Below are positions 52,911 through 63,083 of a stretch of 63,151 nucleotides of DNA, in pieces. Location: NCBI GenBank assembly GCA_030267965.1, contig BRYA01000480.1:1067-64217 (forward strand). The letters run 5' to 3'. The notes under the pieces were generated by a model. That model was given only the letters and a program-made list of their open reading frames with translations. It searched no databases and was not told where the DNA came from. A program made the translations under genes and the position numbers. This DNA is from Triparma columacea. Taxonomy: Eukaryota; Sar; Bolidophyceae; Parmales; Triparmaceae. Each line of letters begins with the position of its first letter. The stretch's first letter is position 1.

Positions 52911-53989
52911 TTTTGGCAAAGTTCTGAGATCAAAGAGGAAACACTGTTGTGGGCGGATTTCCCTTTACTGTACCCAAAGAGACGACTACCGGGGGGATCG
53001 TTTTTGAATCGTTATTAAAAAGTTACTTCGGGAGCACTTAAGCCAAATTGTGTGCGAACTAAGTCCATAAGTAACCCTTTCTAAAACCCACAAAACTATT
53101 TCTGAATACAGCAAGCTCATTTACATCGCATTGTCGTATTCGTTGCAACAAGAAGATCGATAAAACTACGCAACACTCAGAAAATAGAGTTTGATCGCTT
53201 TAAGTGTTGACTGAAGCATAATACCTAGCTCACACCACTCCCGGCCAACGTCGTGAGCACAAGCAATTTAGTCCTGTAACGTATAATCATCTAGTGTTAT
53301 GATCCGATTCTTTCTCTCCGATTGATTCGATCCTATCAGCAATTTAGTCCTCATTTGGAAGGTGAGAATGTGCGGAGGGGCAAAAAGGCTCGACATTGGA
53401 CCGAGAACGGCGTATTTGGGGGTTCGATAAGACTGATTGTGATGATGGGGCCTGATGATGGGGCCTTTCCCCCAACTGCACCTCGGTTGTCGGAGAGGAG
53501 GAAAACAAATGGCCTCGTTGAACTTAGTGGGTTTTCATGAAAATTTTTCACTTCCCGTCCCGCCGACCCGGAACTTCACCGCGCCACATCAAATCGATAG
53601 ATATATGCACCAGTAGAGCGGGCGCAAACGTATAAACTCGAACTAACCCACGTAACGTGATTTCCCTCTCTCCCCCCACCCCCCGTATGCGGCAGGTCCT
53701 CTTCAACTTCAACTCGAAGATTTTCATCAACACTTCATAGTCAACCCCCTCCTAGCCTCATCACCCCTACGTAATTCCTAAGCAAGTAGCGCGGACGCCT
53801 CGAGGTCAGGGAACAAGTCGAAGTCAACCTCGTCCTTCGAGGATTTCTGAACAAGTCTGAACAAGTCCAAGTCAACCTCATCCTTCTAGGATTTCTGTTA
53901 TCTCCAACAAGGACACCTCGCTCCCTATTCCTACCGTATCCTCTCGAGTACTAAGCTCCGCACAAAGCAAGGCTGATCGCATCCAAGCA
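52911..53989. other. Divergent intergenic region, P4H / START-membrane giant
   Basis: 1079 bases without a supportable gene. The 300 bases before 53990 include a 48-bp-period direct repeat (53811-53897) of a segment ending GAGGATTTCTG/TAGGATTTCTG, and a C/T/A-rich leader. Short frames at 53322-53733 show no domain. Confidence 0.5.
53811..53897 (+). repeat. Direct repeat, two copies of 39 bp
   Basis: 53811-53849 and 53859-53897 differ at four positions; each begins GAACAAGTC. They lie 93 bases upstream of the giant gene's ATG, with a partial extra AACAAGTCT between them. Confidence 0.9.
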
Positions 53990-56900
53990 ATGACAAGCTC
54001 TTACGACACCACTACGGAAGAGCCCCCCATGTATGATGCTGACCGCTGCGTCGCCTTGGACAACACCGAGGGCCCATCGTCATCAGAAGCTGACGTCCCC
54101 GCCCAAACAGATGATGAGACCGCTACGCAAGGACAAGTTGATATCGATTACGCAGCTCTTGGACCCAAGCAAGGCAAACTTGTGAAGCTTCTTGAGGAGA
54201 GAGGAGCCGTTGAAGGCCTCATTGACACTTCCACCGGTGACAATGTGAAAGTCTTAGGGCTCGCTGATGTCTTCCACGACGAGCGCGACAAGATCATTGG
54301 CTATATCCTCACCGATTGTGAGCAGGGCACGTTCCGAAGGAAGACCCTCCAGGAGTATGTCAAAAAAGAAGGAGTCATTCACAGAATCGTCTACTGGCAG
54401 CACTACAGCAGCGGGAATAAGTTTGTAGAATTTCTCCTCGATGTCAAAGTCTCTCATGCCAAATCGACGAACATTATGGAGTTGGCACCGCTTGATGAGG
54501 ACGACCTTTCCGATGAGGCAAATGCGAAGCTTGTTGAGATTCTAGCCTCAAGAAATACTAAGACTGTCAAGCGAGGTGTCATCAAAGGGGAGCTCAGCTT
54601 CACTGAGTTTGGGTTTGGACAAACTGCGGTCACCATGGTGGGAACTCTCAAGGCAGAGGAGAGAGCAACAGAGATGAAATCAGAAGTTGATGTTCGCACA
54701 GTCAAAAGCCGTAAGAGTGTGAAATCCACGACATCTAGGGTTGAAGGCTTGAACAGTGGCAGGATCAAGAAGGGAGACGTCAAGGCTGCGTATGCAGCAG
54801 TAAAGGGTATCATGGAGGAGGTCAGGAAGAAGTTCAGACAGCCTGGTGTCATTGATGAGAGGAGGAAAAGACACTTTGTGGAGGAGATCATGCCGAGGGC
54901 ACCATCTCTGACAAGAGAGGAGGAGGCAATGTTGGAGAGGGTTGGGAGGCTAGAGAAGGAACTTCACACAAAGGGGAAGAGAATCAAGGGGACATTGAAG
55001 GAAGACATTGACAAATTCCAGTGGAGAGAGGGGGACAATGTGTGGGGAGCCTTTGGGGCCACTGTGGACACGTCAGCAAAGGATGTTTTGGCAGAGAAAT
55101 TTCTGCTTGACGCATTTGAGTGGTCAGAGGAGCACTTCCAAAATAATGGGAACTTACCAAGGGTGATCAGGAATGATTTTGAGGGAACTAGAAGCACGCA
55201 CTATCATTTGGGTGTGAAGGTCCCTGCTGCCACCAATCGACTATTTGAGATGTGGGTTGTGTGGAAGGAAGTCAAACTAGAGAATGGCCAGACTTCGTAC
55301 ATTTTAGCTTTTGTGCCACTGAAAGAGTACCCTGGAGGAGGCTTAAAGGACCTTAGTAAGCAAGGATTTGTGCTAGCAGAGACTACAGGAGTCTTCTTCT
55401 TCAATGAAATTGCCCCAAATGTTTGTAGGGTGACACGCATTCAAACAGTTCATCTGCATTTCAAAGGCCTCCAAAAGACACTGATGGACAATGCTATTGA
55501 CTACCTTGTAAGTAGTCAGCTTATTGCTGCCAACATGTTGCAGGAGAAGTTCAGGAGGAATGGGAAGAAGGTTGATGCTGAGGTCAGAGGGGCCTTGGTG
55601 GAGAGGATGAGGGAGGGTGTTGAGTTGGAGGAGGACCAGAAGAAGGTCTGGACGGACCTTGATGAACTCTTTGGTGGGGAGGAAGGAGGGTGGAAGCCTC
55701 TTGAGTCACCTTATGGGGGAGTGAAGATGGATATCAAGTACAAGCAGCAGGAGAAAGGCTATCACAGCGCTGCCCTTGGTCGGGCTGTTGGCACAGCTGA
55801 CTGTACTGCAGAGGAAGCTGCTGCTTGGTACTTTGAGTACTGCAGTAGGGAGAGGATGGCAGCAGATAGAGCGGAGGGGAACCCTGCAAGACTAGAGATA
55901 AGAAATAGAGAGGAGAGAACCAATGAGAAGCTGTTTGCAACAGTGAAGAAATTCCCCTTCCCCCTTCACAATAGAGAATTTGTGCAGAGATTCATTTGGA
56001 AAAAGGGAGATACAAAATTGGAGGTGGCTTGGACACCAGTGGACCAAGAAGTAGACTATGGGGGAGGGATAGGAAAATTCATTAGAGGAACAACAACTGG
56101 TTTGTTCAAAGCAGAAACATTGCAGGGGGTTGGCGTCCCACAGTGTAAAATTGAGCTCTTGCAGCAATTCAATGCAGGAGGGAGTCTGCCAGTCAAACAA
56201 GTGAATAAAAAGGTTCCTAATCAACTGAAAGTTGTGAAGAGCATTTCAGACGCTTTCCAGAAAGACGAAGAGGTTGATACAGCTGCACTGGCCTCTCTTG
56301 CCAACATCATCAAGGATGACTCCCAAGATTACACAGATGAGGAGGAGGATGCAATCAGGAAAGGGAAGGATTTCTACGAGAAGTGCAAGGAGGGGAAGAA
56401 TTTTGAAGAGGTGAAGAGTCCTGATGCTAAAGTGCAAATGAGATTAGTACACCTTGAGGGAGAGAATATTGTTTCGGGTGTAGCTACTACAGTGGTAGAA
56501 GAATCACCAGAGATTTGTGCCGCCTGGGTACTAACAGACCTGGAATCTAGAGAAACAAGAAGGAATATGAGCAAGCACGGTCTCGTTTCTATTGATGTAG
56601 AGCACATCAACCGCCACTCTCTCAATTATAATTCCACCAGAGACCTCGGAATCTCTGGTTTCTCTTTGAGAGACTTCCGAACAACGATAACATGGAAAAA
56701 AGAGGACAGAAAGGTTACCATCAATGTTGCTGACAACAACAAATCAACATCAACTGTGGGTGTGTTGGCTTCTGTATCAACAGTTTGGAACATTGAAGCA
56801 TTGAATTCAATTGGAGATGTACACCAAACGAAAGTAACATTCACAACAAAGGTAGATTTGGCTGGTATAATTCCTGCAGCATTTATAAACAGAGTGGCAA

Positions 56901-59900
56901 TAAAATTTCTTTCGCTCCTGTCAACAATGCAGGAGAAATTTGATAAAAGTAAAGAGGCTGATAGTGCCACAAGGGCAACATTAGTAAAGAAGTTAAATGA
57001 AATTAAAGAAACATCCAATAAGACATTTCCTACCAAGTTTGAAGAGGTAGAAGGCAAAAAAAAGGTTGAAAGTGCATTCCCTCTGTCAGATACATGGATT
57101 AAGGTAGAAGGGAAGGGAAAAGGATGGGGGAAGACAACCGTGACAGTTAGAGCATGTTTGGAGGAAGCTGCTGCCTACTTCTGGGACTTTGAGAGCAGAG
57201 TCCATCAAGAAACAACAGCAGATGTTGAGAGGGTTGTTGAGGAGAAGAAGGGGGCATGGGAAGTGGTTGTGAGGAGAAGGCAGAAGTTGGAGTCAAGACA
57301 AGGTGTCAAAAACAGAGATAGGGAGTTCTGGAATGTGATGAAGTTGCACAAGATGGATGAAGATACTATTGTGATTACAATGGATCCAATAATGGCAAAT
57401 ACCGAGAGAAGTGATGCTTTGAGCAACACTCAGAGAAGTACTGTACAAAGGTTATCTGGATTATTGAGCAGTACTGCTCAAAGGGCATCCGAAGAAGTCT
57501 CAATAAAGTTCACAAAAAGAGGAGAGAAGATAACCAAGGTAGAATTTGTCTCCAAGGTAGAGCTTGGTAGCTCTGTGAGTGTGGAAGCAACAAGATCAAC
57601 TCTGGAGAGGCACCTAGATGAAGCTGCTGAAGTAGAACACTACTTTATTGACCTTGTCCCTTTAATGGAGATGTCTAAGCAAGTTGGCGAGGCCTTGGGT
57701 GCTGATTTGGTCTGGGATGGAGGACAACTTGGAGGAGCACACTTAAGGAAGGACAGAGAGAGACATGTTGAGGAGGTTTGTAAGGAAAGTATCGCTTTGA
57801 GAGAGGTTGTGAAGAAATACCCTTGGTTTGTCACTTTGCTGAAGAGGGCAAGGCTTTGTAAGCTTAGCTCCAACAGCTCAGTGTCTACCAAGCTTGAGTG
57901 TGTGGAGGAGAAGGAGGCAAGGGTGATTGGGAACAACTTGATGCCTTGTTTGAAGAGCAGGAAGGTGATTGAGGCTGGGGTAGATACGTGGAGACTGCAG
58001 AACAGGGCTATTGGGGAGCTGTTTGAAGAGTTTCCATGGATGGAGGGCATGTTTGTGGAGATTGGGAAGGGTGTCATAAAATCAGCTCCGTGGGGGCTTC
58101 TATTCAGAGTTACTGTTGGGGCTGTCACATCTATCTTTGATTTGCTTACTGATGTGTATGTGACGTACATGTTTTGGAGCGACGAGAAGTATGGGTACTT
58201 CAAGGCATCTTTGGCAAGTTTGGCAGCGTCAATTGGGATACAAATGTTTACTGTTTGGGGACAAAACAGAAAGTTGGGGATGAAGAGGGTGCTTAGGGAA
58301 TGCTTTACAATTTTGATTGGCTTTAAGCCTGCTGTTGATGCTTACAGGGTTGCAACGGGGGAAAAACAAGAGGCTGGACAATCACTTGATGCTCTGGCCG
58401 AGTTAACTTATATGAAAGGGATTGAGATGTTTGCAGAAGCCATACCTGGAGTGATTATCCAACTTATGGCAATAGCAACAAGTAAAAAAGACGTTGCGGA
58501 TGCAGCTTGGGTCTCAATCATTGTTTCAGCTTTGACAACAGGCTTTGCATCTACAACTATAAGTTATGACTGGGACACTGACCCAGTGAAGAGAGAGCAA
58601 GTGCCTGACTTTTATGGTTATGTGCCTCCAAATCCCACCAAAAGATCGATCATATTTGTTTCAATGATGTTCTTTAGTGCAGGTATGCTTGTGATAAGGT
58701 GCATGACAATAGTTGTGCTAGAGCTCCTTGGTAGAAAATGGGTCTCTCTCTATGTTGGTGCTGACCTTGGTCTGTATTTGTTGGTGAAGCTCTTGAGAGG
58801 CGATTTTTGGTATTGGATTCCTGTAGGAGGCAATATAGAAATAGTGAATAGTATTATCTGCAGAGTGGTGGTAAAAGTAGTGACAGACTTTACATCAATT
58901 GCGCACTTTAGGCATCCTAATGAGGTTGGAGGGATGTATTGGATGTTTGGATTTGTGTTGACGATGGGAAGTCTTCCAATAGCTACATTAGTGGCTGAAA
59001 GTGGAGATGTTGCAGAAGAGGGGCTTAAATTGGCATGGAGGGTAGTTGGAATAGTTATACCATGTACAGTTGTGTTGATAGCTTTTTTCTTCTTTAACAT
59101 TGAGAAAAAATATTGGGGCACCTTCTACAGCTTGCAAAGGGGTAAGGACTTAACAGTGAAGAATTTCAGAGAGGGTTCAGATGCTGTCAAAGCAAAGTAC
59201 ACATTTAAGTACTCAAAGCATCATTGGAAGGCAAATGAAAAGGAAGTAAAAGCTTGGGTAGAGGCTAATTGGGTGAGATGGGAGGAGGAGAAGCCAAAAT
59301 GGTTTGATGATGCTATGAGAGCAAGAGTGCCTGTTGAATACATTCCAGGAGTTGGAGATGCTAGAAAGAGAGAAAGTATGAGGCGATCAAGGATTGGTGC
59401 TCAAGATGAGGGTGATCTAGCAGCTGTTTCTCAAATGGCTGAGAAAGGGAGAAACGAGATTGAGGCTCAGAATGAAGGGGCGATTGAGGTCTCTGAAGAG
59501 AAAAATGAGGCCAAGGAAGGGTCCGAGGAGGTGATGGCCCCCATCGACCGTGGTCGCACAACTATTTGTCGAGAAGGAAAGCAGTTGGGGGAAGTCCTGA
59601 TGATGGCAGTTAAGGAAAGGAAGGATGGGAGGACGAAGGAAGAGGCCGTGGGAGAGTTTGTTGCAACGAACGATCTTCTGAAAGGTGTCGTCGAGAAGTA
59701 CGCATTTTTCGAGGCGATGCTGGCTGCCGTCATTGAGAACAAGCTGCACAGGATGAGGAAGGTGGAGGGGGCAGCAAAGGACCTGGAGAAGAAGGACGGG
59801 AAGGAGATCGGCGAAAGCCTAGCGTCGACATTGGCAACAACTACGCAGGTGCAATCCGCTGTAGATGAGTGGATGCACCAGTTCCCTGCTCTGAAGGAGC

Positions 59901-61429
59901 TCAACGAAGAGTACGGCTGGTTGAGACCTATGCTTGAGACGATTGGCTTCAAGCTGATGGAGGAAGTCCCTTGGGGTGTCAAGATGAGGGTGACATTGGG
60001 AGCTTTCACAAGCATGACTGATTTGCTGACTGATGTGTATGTGACGTACATGTTTAGGAAAGATAAGAAGTATGGGTACTTTAATGCATCTTTGGCAAGT
60101 TTGGTGGTTTCAATTGGGCTTCAGATGATTGTTGTTTGGGCACAGAACAGGAAGTTGGGAATGAAAAGGGTGCTGCGGGAGTGGATTCCAATCTTTCTTG
60201 GGTACAAGCCTGCAGTTGATGCATACAGGGTGGCAACTGGAGCAAAGCAAGAGGTTGGGACTGCACTTAACCCATATTTGGAGATGACAGTTATGAAAGT
60301 ACTTGAGATGTTTGCTGAGGCCATCCCTGGAGTGATCATCCAACTTATGGCTATAGCAAACAGTGACAAAGATGTTGGAACTTCAGCATGGCTTTCTGTT
60401 GCAGTGTCAGCAATTACAACAGGTTTTGCCTCTGCAACAATTAGTTATGACTGGGACACAGATCCTGCTAAGAGAAAACGGGCACCAGACTTTTATGGGT
60501 ACATACCAGCAAACGCAAGCAAGAGAACAGTAGTATTTGTGTCCATGTTGTTGTTTACTGCAGGAATGCTTCTAATAAGGTGCACAACAATAGTTCTTCT
60601 TGGGTTAATTGGAGGTAGGTGGGTCATTCTCTACATTGGCGCCGACCTTGGCCTGTACTTGCTGGTCAAGATTTTCAGAGGAGACTTTTGGTACTGGATA
60701 CCAGCGGGGGGTAACTTAGAGATTGTGAGTAGTATTTTTTTCAGAGTGATATCGAAGATCATTGTAGACTTCACGTCAATGGTGCATTTTAGACACCCTA
60801 ATGAAGTTGGAGTATATTGGTTGTTTGGTCTTGTGTTGACTATGGGAAGCCTACCAATGTCCATATATTTAGCTTCACCTCATGTTGATGAGAAAGCAAT
60901 TGATATTGCATCATCATTTGTGAAGATTTCCATACTGATAACTACCCTGTGTTTTACTGTCTTCTTTATGAACATTGAGAAGAAGTACTGGTACACCTTC
61001 TTGAGCACACAGAAAGGCAAGGAATATTCAATGGCTCGTTTCCTTGAAGGAGAAAGTGATGAACTGAAGTTTGCAATCTTCACAGATTCAAGGCATCACT
61101 GGGTCTCAATTGAAGGAGAATTAAGAAAGTGGGTTGAGTTGAACTGGGCTAAATGGGAAGAGGAGCAGCCAGAGTGGTTTACTGATGTGAAGAAAGCAAC
61201 AGTACCTGTAGACTTCATTCCACAAGATGGAGATGCTAGAAGGAAAGAGAGTGTTAGGAGAGCAAGTGTTGATACTGAAACTGAGGGTGGTCTAGCAGGA
61301 GCTATGAGAGCAAGTTTTAGGAGAGCAAGTTTTGAAGGCGCTGGTGGTGGGGATATAAAAGAGGTGGCAAGTGGGAAATATAAAGTAAGCAGTGTAGCGC
61401 CAATAGAAGATGAGGAGGAGAATGACTAA
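53990..61429 (+). CDS. Giant START-like / duplicated polytopic membrane protein
   Basis: 2479 residues in one uninterrupted 7.44 kb exon. The N-terminal half carries repeated START-like lipid-binding modules, approximately 335-544, 554-777, 782-1006 and 1013-1237, plus a partial one before about 240. The clearest has CTAEEAAAWYFEYCSRERM...FPFPLHNREFVQRFIWKKGD, the START pattern. From about 1250 come two copies of one unit: a helical lead (YPWFVTLL.../YAFFEAML..., then FPWMEGMFVEIG/YGWLRPMLETIG) and a membrane domain of about 8 helices (about 1364-1707 and 1993-2332). Shared motifs: DLLTDVYVTYMF, QNRKLGMKRVLRE, KPAVDAYRVATG, EMFAEAIPGVIIQLMAIA, ISYDWDTDP, RGDFWYWIP, HFRHPNEVG, NIEKKYW, then RHHW...W..NW..WEEE. 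I do not know the membrane family; resemblance to XK-type scramblases (F-D-x-x-T-D) is weak. A lipid-sensing or lipid-moving role is inference. Confidence 0.8.
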   Translation: MTSSYDTTTEEPPMYDADRCVALDNTEGPSSSEADVPAQTDDETATQGQVDIDYAALGPKQGKLVKLLEERGAVEGLIDTSTGDNVKVLGLADVFHDERDKIIGYILTDCEQGTFRRKTLQEYVKKEGVIHRIVYWQHYSSGNKFVEFLLDVKVSHAKSTNIMELAPLDEDDLSDEANAKLVEILASRNTKTVKRGVIKGELSFTEFGFGQTAVTMVGTLKAEERATEMKSEVDVRTVKSRKSVKSTTSRVEGLNSGRIKKGDVKAAYAAVKGIMEEVRKKFRQPGVIDERRKRHFVEEIMPRAPSLTREEEAMLERVGRLEKELHTKGKRIKGTLKEDIDKFQWREGDNVWGAFGATVDTSAKDVLAEKFLLDAFEWSEEHFQNNGNLPRVIRNDFEGTRSTHYHLGVKVPAATNRLFEMWVVWKEVKLENGQTSYILAFVPLKEYPGGGLKDLSKQGFVLAETTGVFFFNEIAPNVCRVTRIQTVHLHFKGLQKTLMDNAIDYLVSSQLIAANMLQEKFRRNGKKVDAEVRGALVERMREGVELEEDQKKVWTDLDELFGGEEGGWKPLESPYGGVKMDIKYKQQEKGYHSAALGRAVGTADCTAEEAAAWYFEYCSRERMAADRAEGNPARLEIRNREERTNEKLFATVKKFPFPLHNREFVQRFIWKKGDTKLEVAWTPVDQEVDYGGGIGKFIRGTTTGLFKAETLQGVGVPQCKIELLQQFNAGGSLPVKQVNKKVPNQLKVVKSISDAFQKDEEVDTAALASLANIIKDDSQDYTDEEEDAIRKGKDFYEKCKEGKNFEEVKSPDAKVQMRLVHLEGENIVSGVATTVVEESPEICAAWVLTDLESRETRRNMSKHGLVSIDVEHINRHSLNYNSTRDLGISGFSLRDFRTTITWKKEDRKVTINVADNNKSTSTVGVLASVSTVWNIEALNSIGDVHQTKVTFTTKVDLAGIIPAAFINRVAIKFLSLLSTMQEKFDKSKEADSATRATLVKKLNEIKETSNKTFPTKFEEVEGKKKVESAFPLSDTWIKVEGKGKGWGKTTVTVRACLEEAAAYFWDFESRVHQETTADVERVVEEKKGAWEVVVRRRQKLESRQGVKNRDREFWNVMKLHKMDEDTIVITMDPIMANTERSDALSNTQRSTVQRLSGLLSSTAQRASEEVSIKFTKRGEKITKVEFVSKVELGSSVSVEATRSTLERHLDEAAEVEHYFIDLVPLMEMSKQVGEALGADLVWDGGQLGGAHLRKDRERHVEEVCKESIALREVVKKYPWFVTLLKRARLCKLSSNSSVSTKLECVEEKEARVIGNNLMPCLKSRKVIEAGVDTWRLQNRAIGELFEEFPWMEGMFVEIGKGVIKSAPWGLLFRVTVGAVTSIFDLLTDVYVTYMFWSDEKYGYFKASLASLAASIGIQMFTVWGQNRKLGMKRVLRECFTILIGFKPAVDAYRVATGEKQEAGQSLDALAELTYMKGIEMFAEAIPGVIIQLMAIATSKKDVADAAWVSIIVSALTTGFASTTISYDWDTDPVKREQVPDFYGYVPPNPTKRSIIFVSMMFFSAGMLVIRCMTIVVLELLGRKWVSLYVGADLGLYLLVKLLRGDFWYWIPVGGNIEIVNSIICRVVVKVVTDFTSIAHFRHPNEVGGMYWMFGFVLTMGSLPIATLVAESGDVAEEGLKLAWRVVGIVIPCTVVLIAFFFFNIEKKYWGTFYSLQRGKDLTVKNFREGSDAVKAKYTFKYSKHHWKANEKEVKAWVEANWVRWEEEKPKWFDDAMRARVPVEYIPGVGDARKRESMRRSRIGAQDEGDLAAVSQMAEKGRNEIEAQNEGAIEVSEEKNEAKEGSEEVMAPIDRGRTTICREGKQLGEVLMMAVKERKDGRTKEEAVGEFVATNDLLKGVVEKYAFFEAMLAAVIENKLHRMRKVEGAAKDLEKKDGKEIGESLASTLATTTQVQSAVDEWMHQFPALKELNEEYGWLRPMLETIGFKLMEEVPWGVKMRVTLGAFTSMTDLLTDVYVTYMFRKDKKYGYFNASLASLVVSIGLQMIVVWAQNRKLGMKRVLREWIPIFLGYKPAVDAYRVATGAKQEVGTALNPYLEMTVMKVLEMFAEAIPGVIIQLMAIANSDKDVGTSAWLSVAVSAITTGFASATISYDWDTDPAKRKRAPDFYGYIPANASKRTVVFVSMLLFTAGMLLIRCTTIVLLGLIGGRWVILYIGADLGLYLLVKIFRGDFWYWIPAGGNLEIVSSIFFRVISKIIVDFTSMVHFRHPNEVGVYWLFGLVLTMGSLPMSIYLASPHVDEKAIDIASSFVKISILITTLCFTVFFMNIEKKYWYTFLSTQKGKEYSMARFLEGESDELKFAIFTDSRHHWVSIEGELRKWVELNWAKWEEEQPEWFTDVKKATVPVDFIPQDGDARRKESVRRASVDTETEGGLAGAMRASFRRASFEGAGGGDIKEVASGKYKVSSVAPIEDEEEND

Positions 61430-61616
61430 TAGGGCAGCAAGATTTGTAGAACAAATTGATTTGATTTGGTATATTAGTGACTAATAGATCGCTTGCTTGT
61501 GTCATCACTGTTGAACGCTTTGCTCAACGCTTTGCTCAACGCTTTGCATTGCTTTGTTATATGCTTTGCTCTTTAGTAGTGTGTTATGATAAAGCCTAAT
61601 ACTCTTTCAGGATTTT

Positions 61617-61680
61617 GCCCATATTTCGGTCATTTGACCCAAAAAACCCCAGCTATTTGGGACATGTCCCAAATATGGGC
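61617..61680. repeat. Inverted repeat with nested 22-bp palindrome
   Basis: GCCCATATTT at 61617-61626 pairs with AAATATGGGC at 61671-61680. A perfect 22-base palindrome centred on GACATGTC occupies 61654-61675 and overlaps the right arm, so two alternative cruciforms are possible. Confidence 0.9.
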
Positions 61681-61761
61681 ACTTCTCTGTTACCCAATTG
61701 TATCGCAATTTTTTCGAAATTTAGATGGCTTTTGATGGCTAGCGCAGCGTCAAACGGGGTT

Positions 61762-61776
61762 GCGGGGTGTCCCCGC
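61762..61776. repeat. GC hairpin, 6-bp stem, TGT loop
   Basis: GCGGGG, TGT, CCCCGC: a perfect short stem-loop within otherwise A/T-rich subtelomeric sequence. Confidence 0.8.
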
Positions 61777-62637
61777 AGAATAAGGACGGAGTTTGAGTGT
61801 AATATTGGGCAATTTGGATGCCTCCTCCGGTCACTTGCAAATTTGAACCATATGCTTGTAAGGTCTAGTTACTGCTGACATTCCGGTCAAGGGCGTGAAT
61901 AGGTCTTGTTAGCTCGTGGCTTCGATGACAGACGCCAAATGTTCGTTAATAGGCTGATTTATATGAAGCTCATTCCCGGAAGGTGTCTGTGTTTGATTGA
62001 TTATACTGACCCCAATTCGACACAGCTGTGTCGCAGATCTATATAGGCTGCTCTATGATGCATATAAGTATCACGTCGTCGATTCTTGGGATCATTAAGG
62101 ACGTATTTGGGAGGGTGAAGGGGAGGGGTTGAAGAGGAGGGGGGAGGGAGGGGAGGTATGATTCTTCATTTTAGTCGCTACGCTCTCTGCGAGCAGTGTA
62201 TGAGCGAGATATAAGTATAGTGGAGGTAGAATGCTACTAATACGACGGCGAGAGGGTTATCTGGGGGTATGAGGGGGTCTGGGGTGACATGGATGAGGGG
62301 GTAGTGCCATTGTGAGGCCAGGGGCGTCGATATAGGGGCATCGATGCGTTGTATTAGGGAGATATAACTATAAAGGACTAGGTTTGATACGACTACTGCT
62401 GTATTATTCTTAAATTGAGCAGAAAATTGACCTCTTCACCCCCCCCCTGCGGGAAATGGTAGGGCGATTTGAGAGGGTATAGGCTATCATTCACTATGAA
62501 AGGAATATTCGGCTTAGTGCTTCGTACCCTTGGGGACATGTCGACGTCCTTAAACGGGTCATATCACTACAGGAAGGACTCCGGATTAGCTTGTGAGAGA
62601 TTTCTCGTACGGAGTCAATGGTTTCATTGATTTTGAC

Positions 62638-62900
62638 CCAGCGCAGTCACTGATCGCATCGCTAATTCGAGATTAGACTGAGCAGTTATAATAGGGCTAC
62701 CCGACAACCGTCAGTTTTGTTATACAACGATGTTTCACAGAAATCCTTGTGTATTGCTTTTCACTATCATACATTTTGGAGGTTTTTGTGCCAACGCAGT
62801 GATGGATCGGACCACCGTCGGAGCTTAGAACGCTCAGTGATAATATTGGACGCGACAACGGTCTGTTTTGTTATGAAGCGACGTGGATCAAATTATATTA
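62638..62900. repeat. Degenerate direct repeat, 153-bp period
   Basis: Copy 1 from 62638 (CCAGCGCAGT...GACAACCGTCAGTTTTGTTAT) and copy 2 from 62791 (CCAACGCAGT...GACAACGGTCTGTTTTGTTAT) align over about 100 bases with several mismatches and shared spacing. Probably an old telomere-associated satellite. Confidence 0.75.
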
Positions 62901-63083
62901 GAACTGTCTCTCATGGGATGACCTTTTTGTGACATTTTATTGTCATGAATTCGCGTTTTTAATCGCGTCGTGGACGAATCGATATATATATGTAACGTTC
63001 ATGTATTTAATTTTGTTGGCATATTGTTATATTAGCTGAAATAGGTTGATAAAGTGATGGTGAGGGTGAATAGGCTAGAGAGA

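Larger units (their letters stand above)
61430..63083. other. Subtelomeric gene-free region
   Basis: 1.65 kb with no supportable gene. It contains a repeated GCTTTGCTCAAC phrase (61516-61560), a 22-bp palindrome nested in a 10-bp inverted repeat, a GC hairpin, G-rich stretches (62100-62160, 62265-62310) and the 153-bp-period repeat. The 87-codon frame at 61615-61878 runs across the palindrome and hairpin and has no domain. Confidence 0.6.

Noticed and set aside
61615..61878. 87-codon frame in the subtelomere
   Set aside because: Crosses the palindrome and GC hairpin, no domain, no splice or start context.
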